Assembly: GCA_018400355.1 (NCBI GenBank)
Contig: JAGYMV010000014.1
Location: 1-13,804 of the forward strand
DNA: 13,804 nucleotides
Direction of reading: 5' to 3'
Source: Wenzhouxiangella sp.
GTDB lineage: Bacteria > Pseudomonadota > Gammaproteobacteria > Xanthomonadales > Wenzhouxiangellaceae
The position numbers and the translations under genes are program-made. Each line of letters starts with the position of its first letter. The first letter of the stretch is position 1. Under the pieces are notes generated by a model. That model searched no databases. It had not been told where the DNA came from and was given only the letters and a program-made list of their open reading frames with translations. Shown here piece after piece: positions 7,698 to 13,804 of this stretch.

Positions 7698-8987
7698 TCA
7701 CGATTTAAACTGATCCTCCTCGGTCGAACCACTCAGCGCGCTCAAAGACGATTGGCCCGCACTGACCACCTGGGTGATCTGGTCAAAGTAGCCCGTTCCC
7801 ACCTCACGCTGGTGGCGTGTGGCGGTGTAGCCTTGGGCCTCCGCCGCAAACTCGGCTTCCTGAAGCTCCACATAGGCACTCATCTGGCGCGACTTGTAGC
7901 CTAAGGCCAACTGGAACATCGAGTGATTCAATGCATGGAACCCTGCCAAGGTAATGAATTGGAACTTGTATCCCATCGCACCCAACTCGTTTTGGAATTT
8001 GGCGATTTGGGCATCTGATAGGTTCTTTTTCCAATTGAAGCTTGGCGAGCAGTTGTAGGCCAGCATTTTGTCTGGATATTTCGATCGAATGGCTTCGGCG
8101 AAGGTTTTGGCGTGCGCCATGTCAGGCGTCGCGGTCTCGCACCAAATCAAATCAGCCACGGGCGCGTAGGCCAAGCCGCGAGAAATTGCCTGCTCAAGAC
8201 CTGGCTTGACCCGATGGAAGCCCTCCACTGTCCGCTCCCCTGTCAAAAACGGCTGATCGCGTTCATCCACATCCGAGGTCAACAAATCAGCCGCCATGGC
8301 ATCGGTTCTGGCCACAATGATGGTTGGCACCCCACAGATATCGGCGGCCAGCCGCGCACCAATCAGCTTTTGTGTGGCCTCTTGCGTGGGCACCAGCACT
8401 TTGCCCCCCATGTGCCCGCACTTCTTGGCCGAGGCGAGCTGGTCTTCAAAGTGCACGCCCGCCGCCCCGGCTGCGATCATGTCCTTCATTAACTCGTGGG
8501 CGTTGAGCACGCCTCCAAAGCCGGCTTCAGCATCGGCCACGATCGGGGCAAACCAATCGATGGAACCAGACCCTTCAGACGACTGAATTTGGTCTTGGCG
8601 CATCAGCGCATTGTTGATGCGCCTGACCACCGCAGGCACTGAATCGGCTGGGTACAAAGACTGATCGGGGTACATTTGGCCCGACAGGTTGGCATCGGCT
8701 GCCACCTGCCAACCAGACAAATAAATGGCATTCAGGCCCGCTCGAACCTGCTGCATGGCTTGGTTGCCGGTGAGGGCACCGAGCGCATTGACATAATCCA
8801 TTTCATGCATCATGGCCCACAGCCGTTCGGCGCCGCGGCGAGCGAGCGTGTATTCGATGGTCAGGCTGCCTCGCAGACGGGCGACCTCGGCCGCATCATA
8901 AGGCCGCTCAACCCCTTTCCACCGGGGATTTTCCAGCCAGTCTTTTTCCATTTCGATAATTGAATTCACGTCATTCATCCTCATCAT
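7698..8987 (-). CDS. aceA: Isocitrate lyase
   Basis: AceA splits isocitrate into glyoxylate and succinate, the first committed step of the glyoxylate bypass, allowing growth on acetate or fatty acids. The 429-residue protein has the usual length of bacterial AceA. It carries the catalytic signature KKCGH (188-192) with the active cysteine C190. Other family landmarks are WQVAADAN, YPADSVP, PIVADAEAGFGG, VARTDA and YNCSPSFNW. Several in-frame starts exist close together (8987, 8984 and 8978). AGGGG just upstream, overlapping the aceB stop region, is best spaced for 8984 or 8978, so the true start may be 3-9 bases inside the call. The gap to aceB is only four bases, so the two form an operon with likely translational coupling. 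No aceK follows; clpS does. Confidence 0.98.
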   Translation of the reverse strand: MMRMNDVNSIIEMEKDWLENPRWKGVERPYDAAEVARLRGSLTIEYTLARRGAERLWAMMHEMDYVNALGALTGNQAMQQVRAGLNAIYLSGWQVAADANLSGQMYPDQSLYPADSVPAVVRRINNALMRQDQIQSSEGSGSIDWFAPIVADAEAGFGGVLNAHELMKDMIAAGAAGVHFEDQLASAKKCGHMGGKVLVPTQEATQKLIGARLAADICGVPTIIVARTDAMAADLLTSDVDERDQPFLTGERTVEGFHRVKPGLEQAISRGLAYAPVADLIWCETATPDMAHAKTFAEAIRSKYPDKMLAYNCSPSFNWKKNLSDAQIAKFQNELGAMGYKFQFITLAGFHALNHSMFQLALGYKSRQMSAYVELQEAEFAAEAQGYTATRHQREVGTGYFDQITQVVSAGQSSLSALSGSTEEDQFKS

Positions 8988-8991
8988 GCCC

Positions 8992-10626
8992 CTAGTTTTT
9001 GTGTGTCAGCCGCGCATAGCCCGGCAAGGTCAGAAACTCAACAAAGTTCTCATCGAATATGACTTCCTCGATCAACGCCACCGCCGCCGCATAGCCCTGG
9101 CTTACAAAGCCCTCATCGCCGAGTGCGGCCTTCAAAGTCGCCACCTCTTCGGCCATCCACATCGCCACCAAGGCCCCATCCAAGGTGCGACCATCATCCA
9201 GCACCGTGCCTGGATGATGAATCCATTGCCACACTTGGGCACGCGCGATCTCAGCGGTGGCCGCATCTTCCATTAAATGGTTGAGCGGCACGCACCCCTG
9301 CCCTCGATACCAAGCCGCCATATACCCCATGGCCACACTCAAATTGCCACGCACACCGGCCTCGGTGATGGTGCCCTCACAGGGGCGCAACAAATCCTCA
9401 GCGGTGACTTTGACATCTTCTCGTAACACCTTGAGTTGATTGCGCTTTTGTATGTATGGCTCAAACGCTTCTAGGGCAATTGGGATCAAGCCTGGGTGGG
9501 CCACCCAGGTGCCATCGTGTCCGGCCTTGGCTTCTCGTTCTTTGTCGAGCCGCACTTTTTCCAAGGCCTGTCGATTGGCCTCCTCATCTCCCTTGATGGG
9601 AATCTGTGCCGCCATCCCACCCATGGCGAAAGCCCCTCGGCGATGGCAGGTTTGGATCAGCAACTCAGAGTAGGCCTTTAAAAAAGGAACGCCCATGGTG
9701 ACCTGCGCCCGATCGGGCAAACGCCGATCTGGATGGGCTTGCAGGCATTTGATGTAACTGAAAATGTAGTCCCAGCGCCCACAGTTTAGGCCCACAATGC
9801 GGGTTTTGAGCGCGTGTAAGATCTCATGCATTTGGAACACGGCCGGTAGCGTCTCGATGAGCACCGTGACCTTGATGGTGCCCGGGTGGAGCTGCAGGGC
9901 TTTTTCAATGTCGGTCAGCACCGATTCCCACAAAGCCGCCTCTTTCCATGACTCCATTTTTGGCAAATACAAATAAGGCCCCAGCCCCTGCCCGATGAGG
10001 GTCTCTGCGTTGTTATAGACATAGACCGCTGCATCAAAGATGCCCGCTGGCATGGCCTGATCTTTCACTGTGACGTGGGACTCATCCAAGTGCCAGCCAC
10101 GCGGGCGGACAATGAGCGTGGCCGATGGTCCATTCAATTGATAGTGCTTGCCCTCGGGCGTGGTCAGCTCGATGGTTCGCCGGGTCGCATCGTATAAATT
10201 GACCTGACCATGGATCATGTTCTCGAAGGTGGGCGAAGAGGAATCTTCGAAATCCGCCATAAAGACCTTGGCACCAGAATTCAGGGCATTGATGATCATC
10301 TTACGATCCACAGGTCCCGTGATCTCGACTCGACGGTCCCTCAGGGGCTCGGGGATCTTCTCGACCTGCCAATCACTGTCTCGAATCTCTTGAGTGTCTG
10401 GATCAAATCCAGGCAACTGACCAGCATTCCACGCCGCTTGGCGTTTGTGCCGCTCGGCCAACAAGGCATCGACCTGTGGCCGATAACGGGCACCCAGCTT
10501 GCCCAGAAGGCCAAGCAGAGGCGCTGAGAACAAAGGCTTGGCCGCTGCGGGCAATTCGGAGTGGAACACCACGCTTGGGGCGCCCTCCCGCCAATCGCTT
10601 GGGTGTTGTGCTGAAGGTGATTTCAT
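8992..10626 (-). CDS. aceB: Malate synthase A
   Basis: AceB condenses glyoxylate with acetyl-CoA to malate, the second step of the glyoxylate bypass. At 544 residues it is the short A type, not the roughly 720-residue G type (GlcB). Landmarks are the substrate-binding RPRGWHLDE (about 174-182), the signature GLNCGRWDYIFSYIK (about 279-293), GAFAMGGMAAQIP, HDGTWVAHPG and MEDAATAEI with the presumed catalytic aspartate (about D454). The residues before the signature read KTRIV where E. coli has RDHIV, a mild departure from the classic pattern. The frame opens further to a GTG at 10650. The ATG at 10626 is chosen because AAAGGAG lies seven bases before it. The gene is first of aceBA and divergent from a LysR-type regulator. 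Confidence 0.98.
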   Translation of the reverse strand: MKSPSAQHPSDWREGAPSVVFHSELPAAAKPLFSAPLLGLLGKLGARYRPQVDALLAERHKRQAAWNAGQLPGFDPDTQEIRDSDWQVEKIPEPLRDRRVEITGPVDRKMIINALNSGAKVFMADFEDSSSPTFENMIHGQVNLYDATRRTIELTTPEGKHYQLNGPSATLIVRPRGWHLDESHVTVKDQAMPAGIFDAAVYVYNNAETLIGQGLGPYLYLPKMESWKEAALWESVLTDIEKALQLHPGTIKVTVLIETLPAVFQMHEILHALKTRIVGLNCGRWDYIFSYIKCLQAHPDRRLPDRAQVTMGVPFLKAYSELLIQTCHRRGAFAMGGMAAQIPIKGDEEANRQALEKVRLDKEREAKAGHDGTWVAHPGLIPIALEAFEPYIQKRNQLKVLREDVKVTAEDLLRPCEGTITEAGVRGNLSVAMGYMAAWYRGQGCVPLNHLMEDAATAEIARAQVWQWIHHPGTVLDDGRTLDGALVAMWMAEEVATLKAALGDEGFVSQGYAAAVALIEEVIFDENFVEFLTLPGYARLTHKN

Positions 10627-10633
10627 GGATCCT

Positions 10634-10640
10634 CTCCTTT
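10634..10640 (-). promoter_or_regulatory. Ribosome binding site deciding the aceB start
   Basis: Minus-strand AAAGGAG, an almost perfect anti-Shine-Dalgarno complement, lies seven bases before the ATG at 10626. It lies downstream of the alternative GTG start at 10650 and so fixes the start of aceB. It is among the strongest ribosome sites in the window, consistent with high expression when the bypass is induced. Confidence 0.8.
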
Positions 10641-10717
10641 GGGTGGCCACCTTGAGGCGTTGGCCTAAAGGCTAATGGTCTTGAGAAGTATTTGGCAAAT
10701 TAAATCTTTAAATGTTT

Positions 10718-10738
10718 AGTATTGGTTTTTTAAATACT
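10718..10738. promoter_or_regulatory. Candidate LysR-type operator in the aceB / LysR intergenic region
   Basis: AGTATT (10718-10723) and its reverse complement AATACT (10733-10738) flank nine bases. The inner ATT...AAT places T10722 and A10734 exactly 11 bases apart, the T-N11-A core of LysR-family binding sites. It sits in the AT-rich part of the 132-base gap between aceB and the LysR gene. A second AT-rich palindrome, TTAAATCTTTAA (10700-10711), lies next to it on the aceB side and could be an additional half-site. The box overlaps the candidate -35 of the regulator's own promoter, which would allow autorepression. Confidence 0.55.
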
Positions 10739-10751
10739 GTTCGGATACACT
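10722..10751 (+). promoter_or_regulatory. Candidate promoter of the LysR-type regulator gene
   Basis: TTGGTT (10722-10727) and TACACT (10746-10751) are 18 bases apart. The -10 ends only seven bases before the ATG at 10759, so the transcript would be leaderless or nearly so. This fits the absence of a good ribosome site; only AGGG lies two bases before the ATG. If the start or promoter lies elsewhere, this call falls. Confidence 0.35.
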
Positions 10752-10758
10752 CAGGGCC

Positions 10759-11694
10759 ATGTACAAGGGCAATTTGCAAAAGCATTTGCGGGCGTTCATC
10801 CAAACCGCCCAAACGGGGAGTGTCTCTGCGGCCGCGCGGGCGCTATTTCTGAGCCAACCCTCGATCAGTCAACAGATCAGAGCGCTTGAAGACGAACTGG
10901 GCCAAGCGTTGTTTGAGCGCAAAGGGCCAAAACTAGAATTAACGCCTGCGGGCAAGGCTTTATTTGAGCTGGGCGGGCCTCTGATCAAGCAGCTCGATGC
11001 CTTGCCCGATGAGTTCTCTCGGCGCTATGGCTCGCTCGACAGCGGCACCATTCGTGTGGCCGCCGGTGAGTCGACCATCATGCACCTGCTCCCACCCTTG
11101 CTGATGCGCTTTCGCCGATTGCACCCCGGCATCACCACCGACTTACAACACGTCAGCGGCACCGAGGGTCTGCGGCGCATTCGCCAAAACGATGTGGACT
11201 TTGCGGTGGGCTCGATGGTTGATGTGCCCGATGACATTCACTACCAGCCGATCTATCACTTCAAGCCGGTCTTGATCGCAGCCAAAGACCATCCTTTGGC
11301 CAGAAAAACTCAAATCGGCCTGGGTGACATCAGTCCGCATGGTTTGATTCTTCCACCCAGAAGACGGACCACCTACCAGATGATTGATCTGGTGTTCGAA
11401 CGACACAACCTGCCCTACCGAGTGACCCTGGAGATCGGAGGCTGGGAGGTCATCAAACGCTATGTCTCTTTGGGCATGGGCATCTCCATTGTGACCAGCA
11501 TTTGCATCACCGAGGCCGACCGAGAACGACTGATTGTTCGCGATCTATCGGCTTTCTTCCCATCCAGAAGTTATGGCGTGGTCATGCGCCGCGGTGCGTA
11601 TTTGTCGCCACAGGCTCAACGCTTTGTCGACTTAATGAATCGCGAGTTGTTTGGCTCCATCGACACGCACCCAACCGACCATCCGCTAAACTAG
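10759..11694 (+). CDS. LysR-type transcriptional regulator, probable regulator of aceBA
   Basis: This 311-residue protein has the typical LysR layout. An N-terminal winged helix-turn-helix has its core at about residues 19-40 (SVSAAARALFLSQPSISQQI), followed by the linker helix RALEDELG and the wing FERKGPKLELTPAG (52-65). A periplasmic-binding-protein-like effector domain covers about 95-300 (begins GTIRVAAGE, later GGWEVIKRYVSLGMGISIV, which recalls the CysB-like effector domains). LysR proteins act as tetramers that sense a small metabolite. Divergence from aceB across a good LysR-type box suggests it controls aceBA and itself; this is an inference from position. The inducer is not known, but a bypass intermediate or acetyl-CoA-related compound is reasonable. 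The ATG lies eight bases after a candidate -10 box. mnmA follows after five bases, so the two are likely co-transcribed. Confidence 0.93.
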   Translation: MYKGNLQKHLRAFIQTAQTGSVSAAARALFLSQPSISQQIRALEDELGQALFERKGPKLELTPAGKALFELGGPLIKQLDALPDEFSRRYGSLDSGTIRVAAGESTIMHLLPPLLMRFRRLHPGITTDLQHVSGTEGLRRIRQNDVDFAVGSMVDVPDDIHYQPIYHFKPVLIAAKDHPLARKTQIGLGDISPHGLILPPRRRTTYQMIDLVFERHNLPYRVTLEIGGWEVIKRYVSLGMGISIVTSICITEADRERLIVRDLSAFFPSRSYGVVMRRGAYLSPQAQRFVDLMNRELFGSIDTHPTDHPLN

Positions 11695-11699
11695 TCGCC

Positions 11700-12830
11700 A
11701 TGACAATCGATACCATGGTTGCCCTCTCTGGGGGCGTTGATTCTGCAACCACCGCCTGGCTTCTCAAGAACGAAGGCCAGTCAATCGCTGCCATGTTCAT
11801 GAAAAATTGGGAAGGCGATGATCAGACCAGTGGCTGCACTGCCGAGGAAGACGCCGCAGACGCGCGCACCGTGGCCGATCTGCTAGGCATTCCTTTCTAT
11901 GCCCGAAACTTTGCCACCGAATACTGGGAAAACGTGTTCGAGACCTTTTTAGATGAACTAAAAAAAGGCCGCACGCCCAACCCCGATATCTTGTGCAACA
12001 GAGAAATCAAGTTCAAAGCCTTTTTAGACCACGCGCAAGCATTGGGCGCCGAGACCATTGCCACGGGCCACTACGCCAGGCGGCGTGTGCTAGACGACGG
12101 CTCAGTGGCTTTATTGAAAGGCCTAGATGGCAACAAAGACCAGTCGTACTTTTTGTATGCGCTCGACCAAACCCAGTTGGACAAAGCCCGTTTCCCTTTG
12201 GGCGAATACACCAAAGAGGCCGTTCGAAAAATGGCCCATGAGGCCAATTTGCCGGTGGCCGATAAAAAGGATTCAACGGGTATCTGCTTTATTGGGGAGC
12301 GGCGCTTCGATGCCTTTATTGATGATTACCTCAAAGCCGCCCCAGGACCCATCTTAACGGTGGATGGTCAACCGATTGGTGAGCACTCAGGCTTGATCCA
12401 CTACACCCTGGGCCAGCGCAAGGGTCTGGCCATTGGCGGCCTACGCGACCACCCAGAAGCCCCTTGGTTTGTGGTCTACAAAGATCTAAAAAACAACACG
12501 CTTTATGCCGTCCAAGACAGTACCCACCCCACGCTGATGGCGGACCGATTGCGCGCCGATCAAGTGCATTGGATCAGTGGCCAACCCCCCTCATTGGATC
12601 AGCCACTGATGGCCAAGATTCGCTACCGGCAGGCAGACCAAGCCTGCCGCCTCACCGCGGTGAGTGAGCAAGGCATCGAGGTCTTGTTTGAACAACCGCA
12701 ACGCGCGGTCACCCCGGGTCAATCGATTGTGTTTTATGAGGGTGAACGTTGCCTCGGGGGTGCGATTATCGATCAATCGAACGCGCCAAAACCCAAAGCG
12801 CTCCAGAGTCAAACTGGGTCTGGGGCATGA
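11700..12830 (+). CDS. mnmA: tRNA-specific 2-thiouridylase MnmA
   Basis: MnmA puts sulfur on uridine 34 of tRNA-Lys, tRNA-Glu and tRNA-Gln using ATP and a persulfide relayed by the Tus proteins. The 376-residue protein has the PP-loop SGGVDS (10-15), MKNWEGDD, the nucleophilic C99 in RTPNPDILCN and the persulfide C196 in STGICFIGER. These correspond to C102 and C199 of E. coli MnmA. NKDQSYFL, LGQRKGL and the C-terminal VTPGQS...CLGG complete the family pattern. The frame is open upstream into the LysR gene to 11502, but similarity begins at MTIDTMVALSGG, so the ATG at 11700 is chosen. An ATG at 11715 is a less likely alternative. Neither has a clear ribosome site. The gene lies five bases after the LysR stop and overlaps hflD by ATGA. 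Confidence 0.97.
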   Translation: MTIDTMVALSGGVDSATTAWLLKNEGQSIAAMFMKNWEGDDQTSGCTAEEDAADARTVADLLGIPFYARNFATEYWENVFETFLDELKKGRTPNPDILCNREIKFKAFLDHAQALGAETIATGHYARRRVLDDGSVALLKGLDGNKDQSYFLYALDQTQLDKARFPLGEYTKEAVRKMAHEANLPVADKKDSTGICFIGERRFDAFIDDYLKAAPGPILTVDGQPIGEHSGLIHYTLGQRKGLAIGGLRDHPEAPWFVVYKDLKNNTLYAVQDSTHPTLMADRLRADQVHWISGQPPSLDQPLMAKIRYRQADQACRLTAVSEQGIEVLFEQPQRAVTPGQSIVFYEGERCLGGAIIDQSNAPKPKALQSQTGSGA

Positions 12831-13444
12831 AAGCAACCACTCAAGACCGCACGCTGGCCTTAGCCGGTGTGGTTCAAGCCGGGGAGCTCGTCAGCCAAGT
12901 CGCTCAATCGGGCCAATGCTCTGGACAGGCGGCCAATGCCAGTTTGGCCAGCATCTTCGAAAACACACCAGAAGATACAGCCAGTGTTTATGGCGGCATC
13001 CCTGGTGTTCGCTTGGGGCTTCGCATGCTGTCTGAACTACTGGGTCAGCGAGCCCAGAGCGCTTCGATCAAGACACTGCAGGTCTCGCTGGCTTTGTTGA
13101 AACTGGGTAAGCAACTGAGCAAAGACACAACGCGCCTGAATGCGATCTCGAATGCCATCGAACTGAGCGAGTCGGCGTGGCGCCACAGCGAGGACCCATT
13201 GGACCCGGCTGTGTTGGCTCAATTGGCGGATGCCTACCAAGAACACATTTCATCGATGCGCTTTCGCATCAAAGTCCAAGGCAATCCCGAGATCCTCAAA
13301 AATTCAGAAAAAGTACAACTGATTCGGTCGTTGCTCTTGGCTGGTCTGCGCTCGGCCATTCTCTGGCAGCAACTCGGTGGCAACCAGTGGCGCCTCATCA
13401 GCCAGCGAAAAGCCATGGTCGAGATCGCCGATGGCTTGATTTGA
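12827..13444 (+). CDS. hflD: HflD homologue (lysogenization-regulator family, DUF489)
   Basis: The 205-residue protein is close to the usual length (213 in E. coli). It matches the family best at its C-terminal half: MRFRIKVQGNPEILKN (144-159), then VQLIRSLLLAGLRSAILWQQLGG (163-185) and RLISQR. The protein is mostly helical and membrane-associated. In E. coli it affects phage lambda CII stability and so the lysis-lysogeny choice, but its own housekeeping role is unclear. The start ATG overlaps the mnmA stop (ATGA), typical of translational coupling. The reading frame stays open upstream to 12749 inside mnmA, but only the internal ATG gives a normal HflD N-terminus. The mnmA-hflD pair is a standard gammaproteobacterial arrangement. 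The gene usually found next, purB, is not here. Confidence 0.93.
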   Translation: MKATTQDRTLALAGVVQAGELVSQVAQSGQCSGQAANASLASIFENTPEDTASVYGGIPGVRLGLRMLSELLGQRAQSASIKTLQVSLALLKLGKQLSKDTTRLNAISNAIELSESAWRHSEDPLDPAVLAQLADAYQEHISSMRFRIKVQGNPEILKNSEKVQLIRSLLLAGLRSAILWQQLGGNQWRLISQRKAMVEIADGLI

Positions 13445-13471
13445 ACTCGATGCCCTAGGGCGTGATAAAAT
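13441..13471 (+). promoter_or_regulatory. Candidate promoter of acnA
   Basis: An extended -10 box TGATAAAAT (13463-13471) is preceded by TTGAAC (13441-13446), which overlaps the hflD stop codon. The spacer is 19 bases, slightly long, but the TG extension can compensate. Transcription would start about 35 bases before the acnA ATG. The short hflD-acnA gap shows no terminator. Confidence 0.5.
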
Positions 13472-13513
13472 CGGCACCTGACAATCCACACCGAACTAAC
13501 TGGAGACTGAACC

Positions 13514-13804
13514 ATGCGCGACCAGCTGGGCTGCTTCGATCACTTTAAAGCCAACGGTCAAGACTACGGCTTTTATAGCCTCAAAAAACTGGCTGACAAA
13601 CACAGCCAAGTCAACCGCCTCCCTTACTCCCTCAAAATTCTTTTAGAAAACCAACTTCGTCATGAAGATGGGATCAACACCACCGAGTCTGACATTGCGG
13701 CATTGGCCAATTGGGACCCACAAGCCCAACCCAGTCAGGAAGTTGGCTTTGTGCCAGCCCGCGTTGTATTGCAGGATTTCACTGGCGTTCCCGCGATCGT
13801 GGAT
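13514..13804 (+). CDS. acnA: Aconitate hydratase A (aconitase), N-terminal part, cut by window end
   Basis: Ninety-seven residues are visible before the right edge. They match the N-terminus of the AcnA/IRP1-type aconitases: FYSLKKLADK (20-29), RLPYSLKILLENQLRHEDG and PARVVLQDFTGVPAIVD (81-97). The enzyme interconverts citrate and isocitrate through an iron-sulfur cluster; the cluster cysteines and active site lie beyond the window. A ribosome site (GGAG, 13502-13505) lies eight bases before the ATG, and a candidate promoter precedes it. Related AcnD or AcnB enzymes are less likely, because AcnB has a different N-terminus and AcnD diverges in the LPYSLKILLEN region. It supplies isocitrate for AceA, encoded a few kilobases to the left. 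Confidence 0.93.
   Translation, partial: MRDQLGCFDHFKANGQDYGFYSLKKLADKHSQVNRLPYSLKILLENQLRHEDGINTTESDIAALANWDPQAQPSQEVGFVPARVVLQDFTGVPAIVD

Noticed and set aside
10627..10650. Upstream GTG start for aceB
   Set aside because: A near-perfect AAAGGAG lies between it and the ATG at 10626, at the right spacing for the latter.
11502..11699. Long N-terminal extension of MnmA (frame open to 11502)
   Set aside because: It overlaps the LysR coding region in another frame and has no similarity to MnmA, whose N-terminus begins at the PP-loop region.
12749..12826. N-terminal extension of HflD inside mnmA
   Set aside because: It is an overlapping-frame shadow. The ATG at 12827 overlaps the mnmA stop and gives the normal HflD length.
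1..13804. Mobile element, phage, CRISPR or defence system
   Set aside because: All genes belong to housekeeping, transport or metabolic families, and I saw no transposase, integrase, repeat array or terminal repeats. The presence of hflD is not evidence of a prophage, since it is a host gene.

Overview
This window looks like ordinary chromosome of a moderately GC-rich gammaproteobacterium. The main reasons are an mnmA-hflD pair (HflD is essentially a gammaproteobacterial family), a clpS-clpA pair lying next to infA, and a tRNA-Gly whose 5' half is identical to the enterobacterial one over its first 26 or so bases. I see no integrase, transposase, phage gene, CRISPR array or plasmid function. 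Coding density is high and no stretch over 300 bases lacks a gene.

Layout, left to right. (1) The 5' end of a tRNA-Gly gene on the minus strand, preceded by a near-consensus sigma70 promoter. (2) A minus-strand CPA2-type cation:proton antiporter with a C-terminal TrkA-N domain. (3) A divergent plus-strand gene for an 883-residue membrane glycosyltransferase. It joins three usually separate parts: a DPM1-like GT2 synthase of polyprenyl-phosphate sugar, a GtrA-type membrane domain, and a PMT/ArnT-like glycosyltransferase. (4) infA, translation initiation factor IF-1. (5) A convergent minus-strand block read as aceB (malate synthase A), aceA (isocitrate lyase), clpS (N-degron adaptor) and clpA (Clp unfoldase). 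(6) A divergent LysR-type regulator reading right, followed closely by mnmA (tRNA 2-thiouridylase) and hflD, with 5-base and overlapping junctions. (7) The start of acnA (aconitase A), cut by the window end, with its own candidate promoter.

How the genes fit together. The right half is centred on the fate of citrate and isocitrate. AcnA makes isocitrate, AceA splits it into glyoxylate and succinate, and AceB condenses glyoxylate with acetyl-CoA. The LysR gene lies back to back with aceBA over an AT-rich gap that contains a good LysR-type operator (AGTATT-N9-AATACT). It is therefore a strong candidate regulator of the glyoxylate bypass, where enterobacteria use IclR; no aceK is present in the window. 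ClpS and ClpA form the N-degron protein degradation branch and probably have their own promoter just after aceA.

The most unusual item is the triple-domain glycosyltransferase. In one polypeptide it could charge a lipid carrier with sugar, possibly translocate it, and transfer the sugar on the periplasmic side. The sequence does not reveal the acceptor. The remaining genes are standard housekeeping genes.
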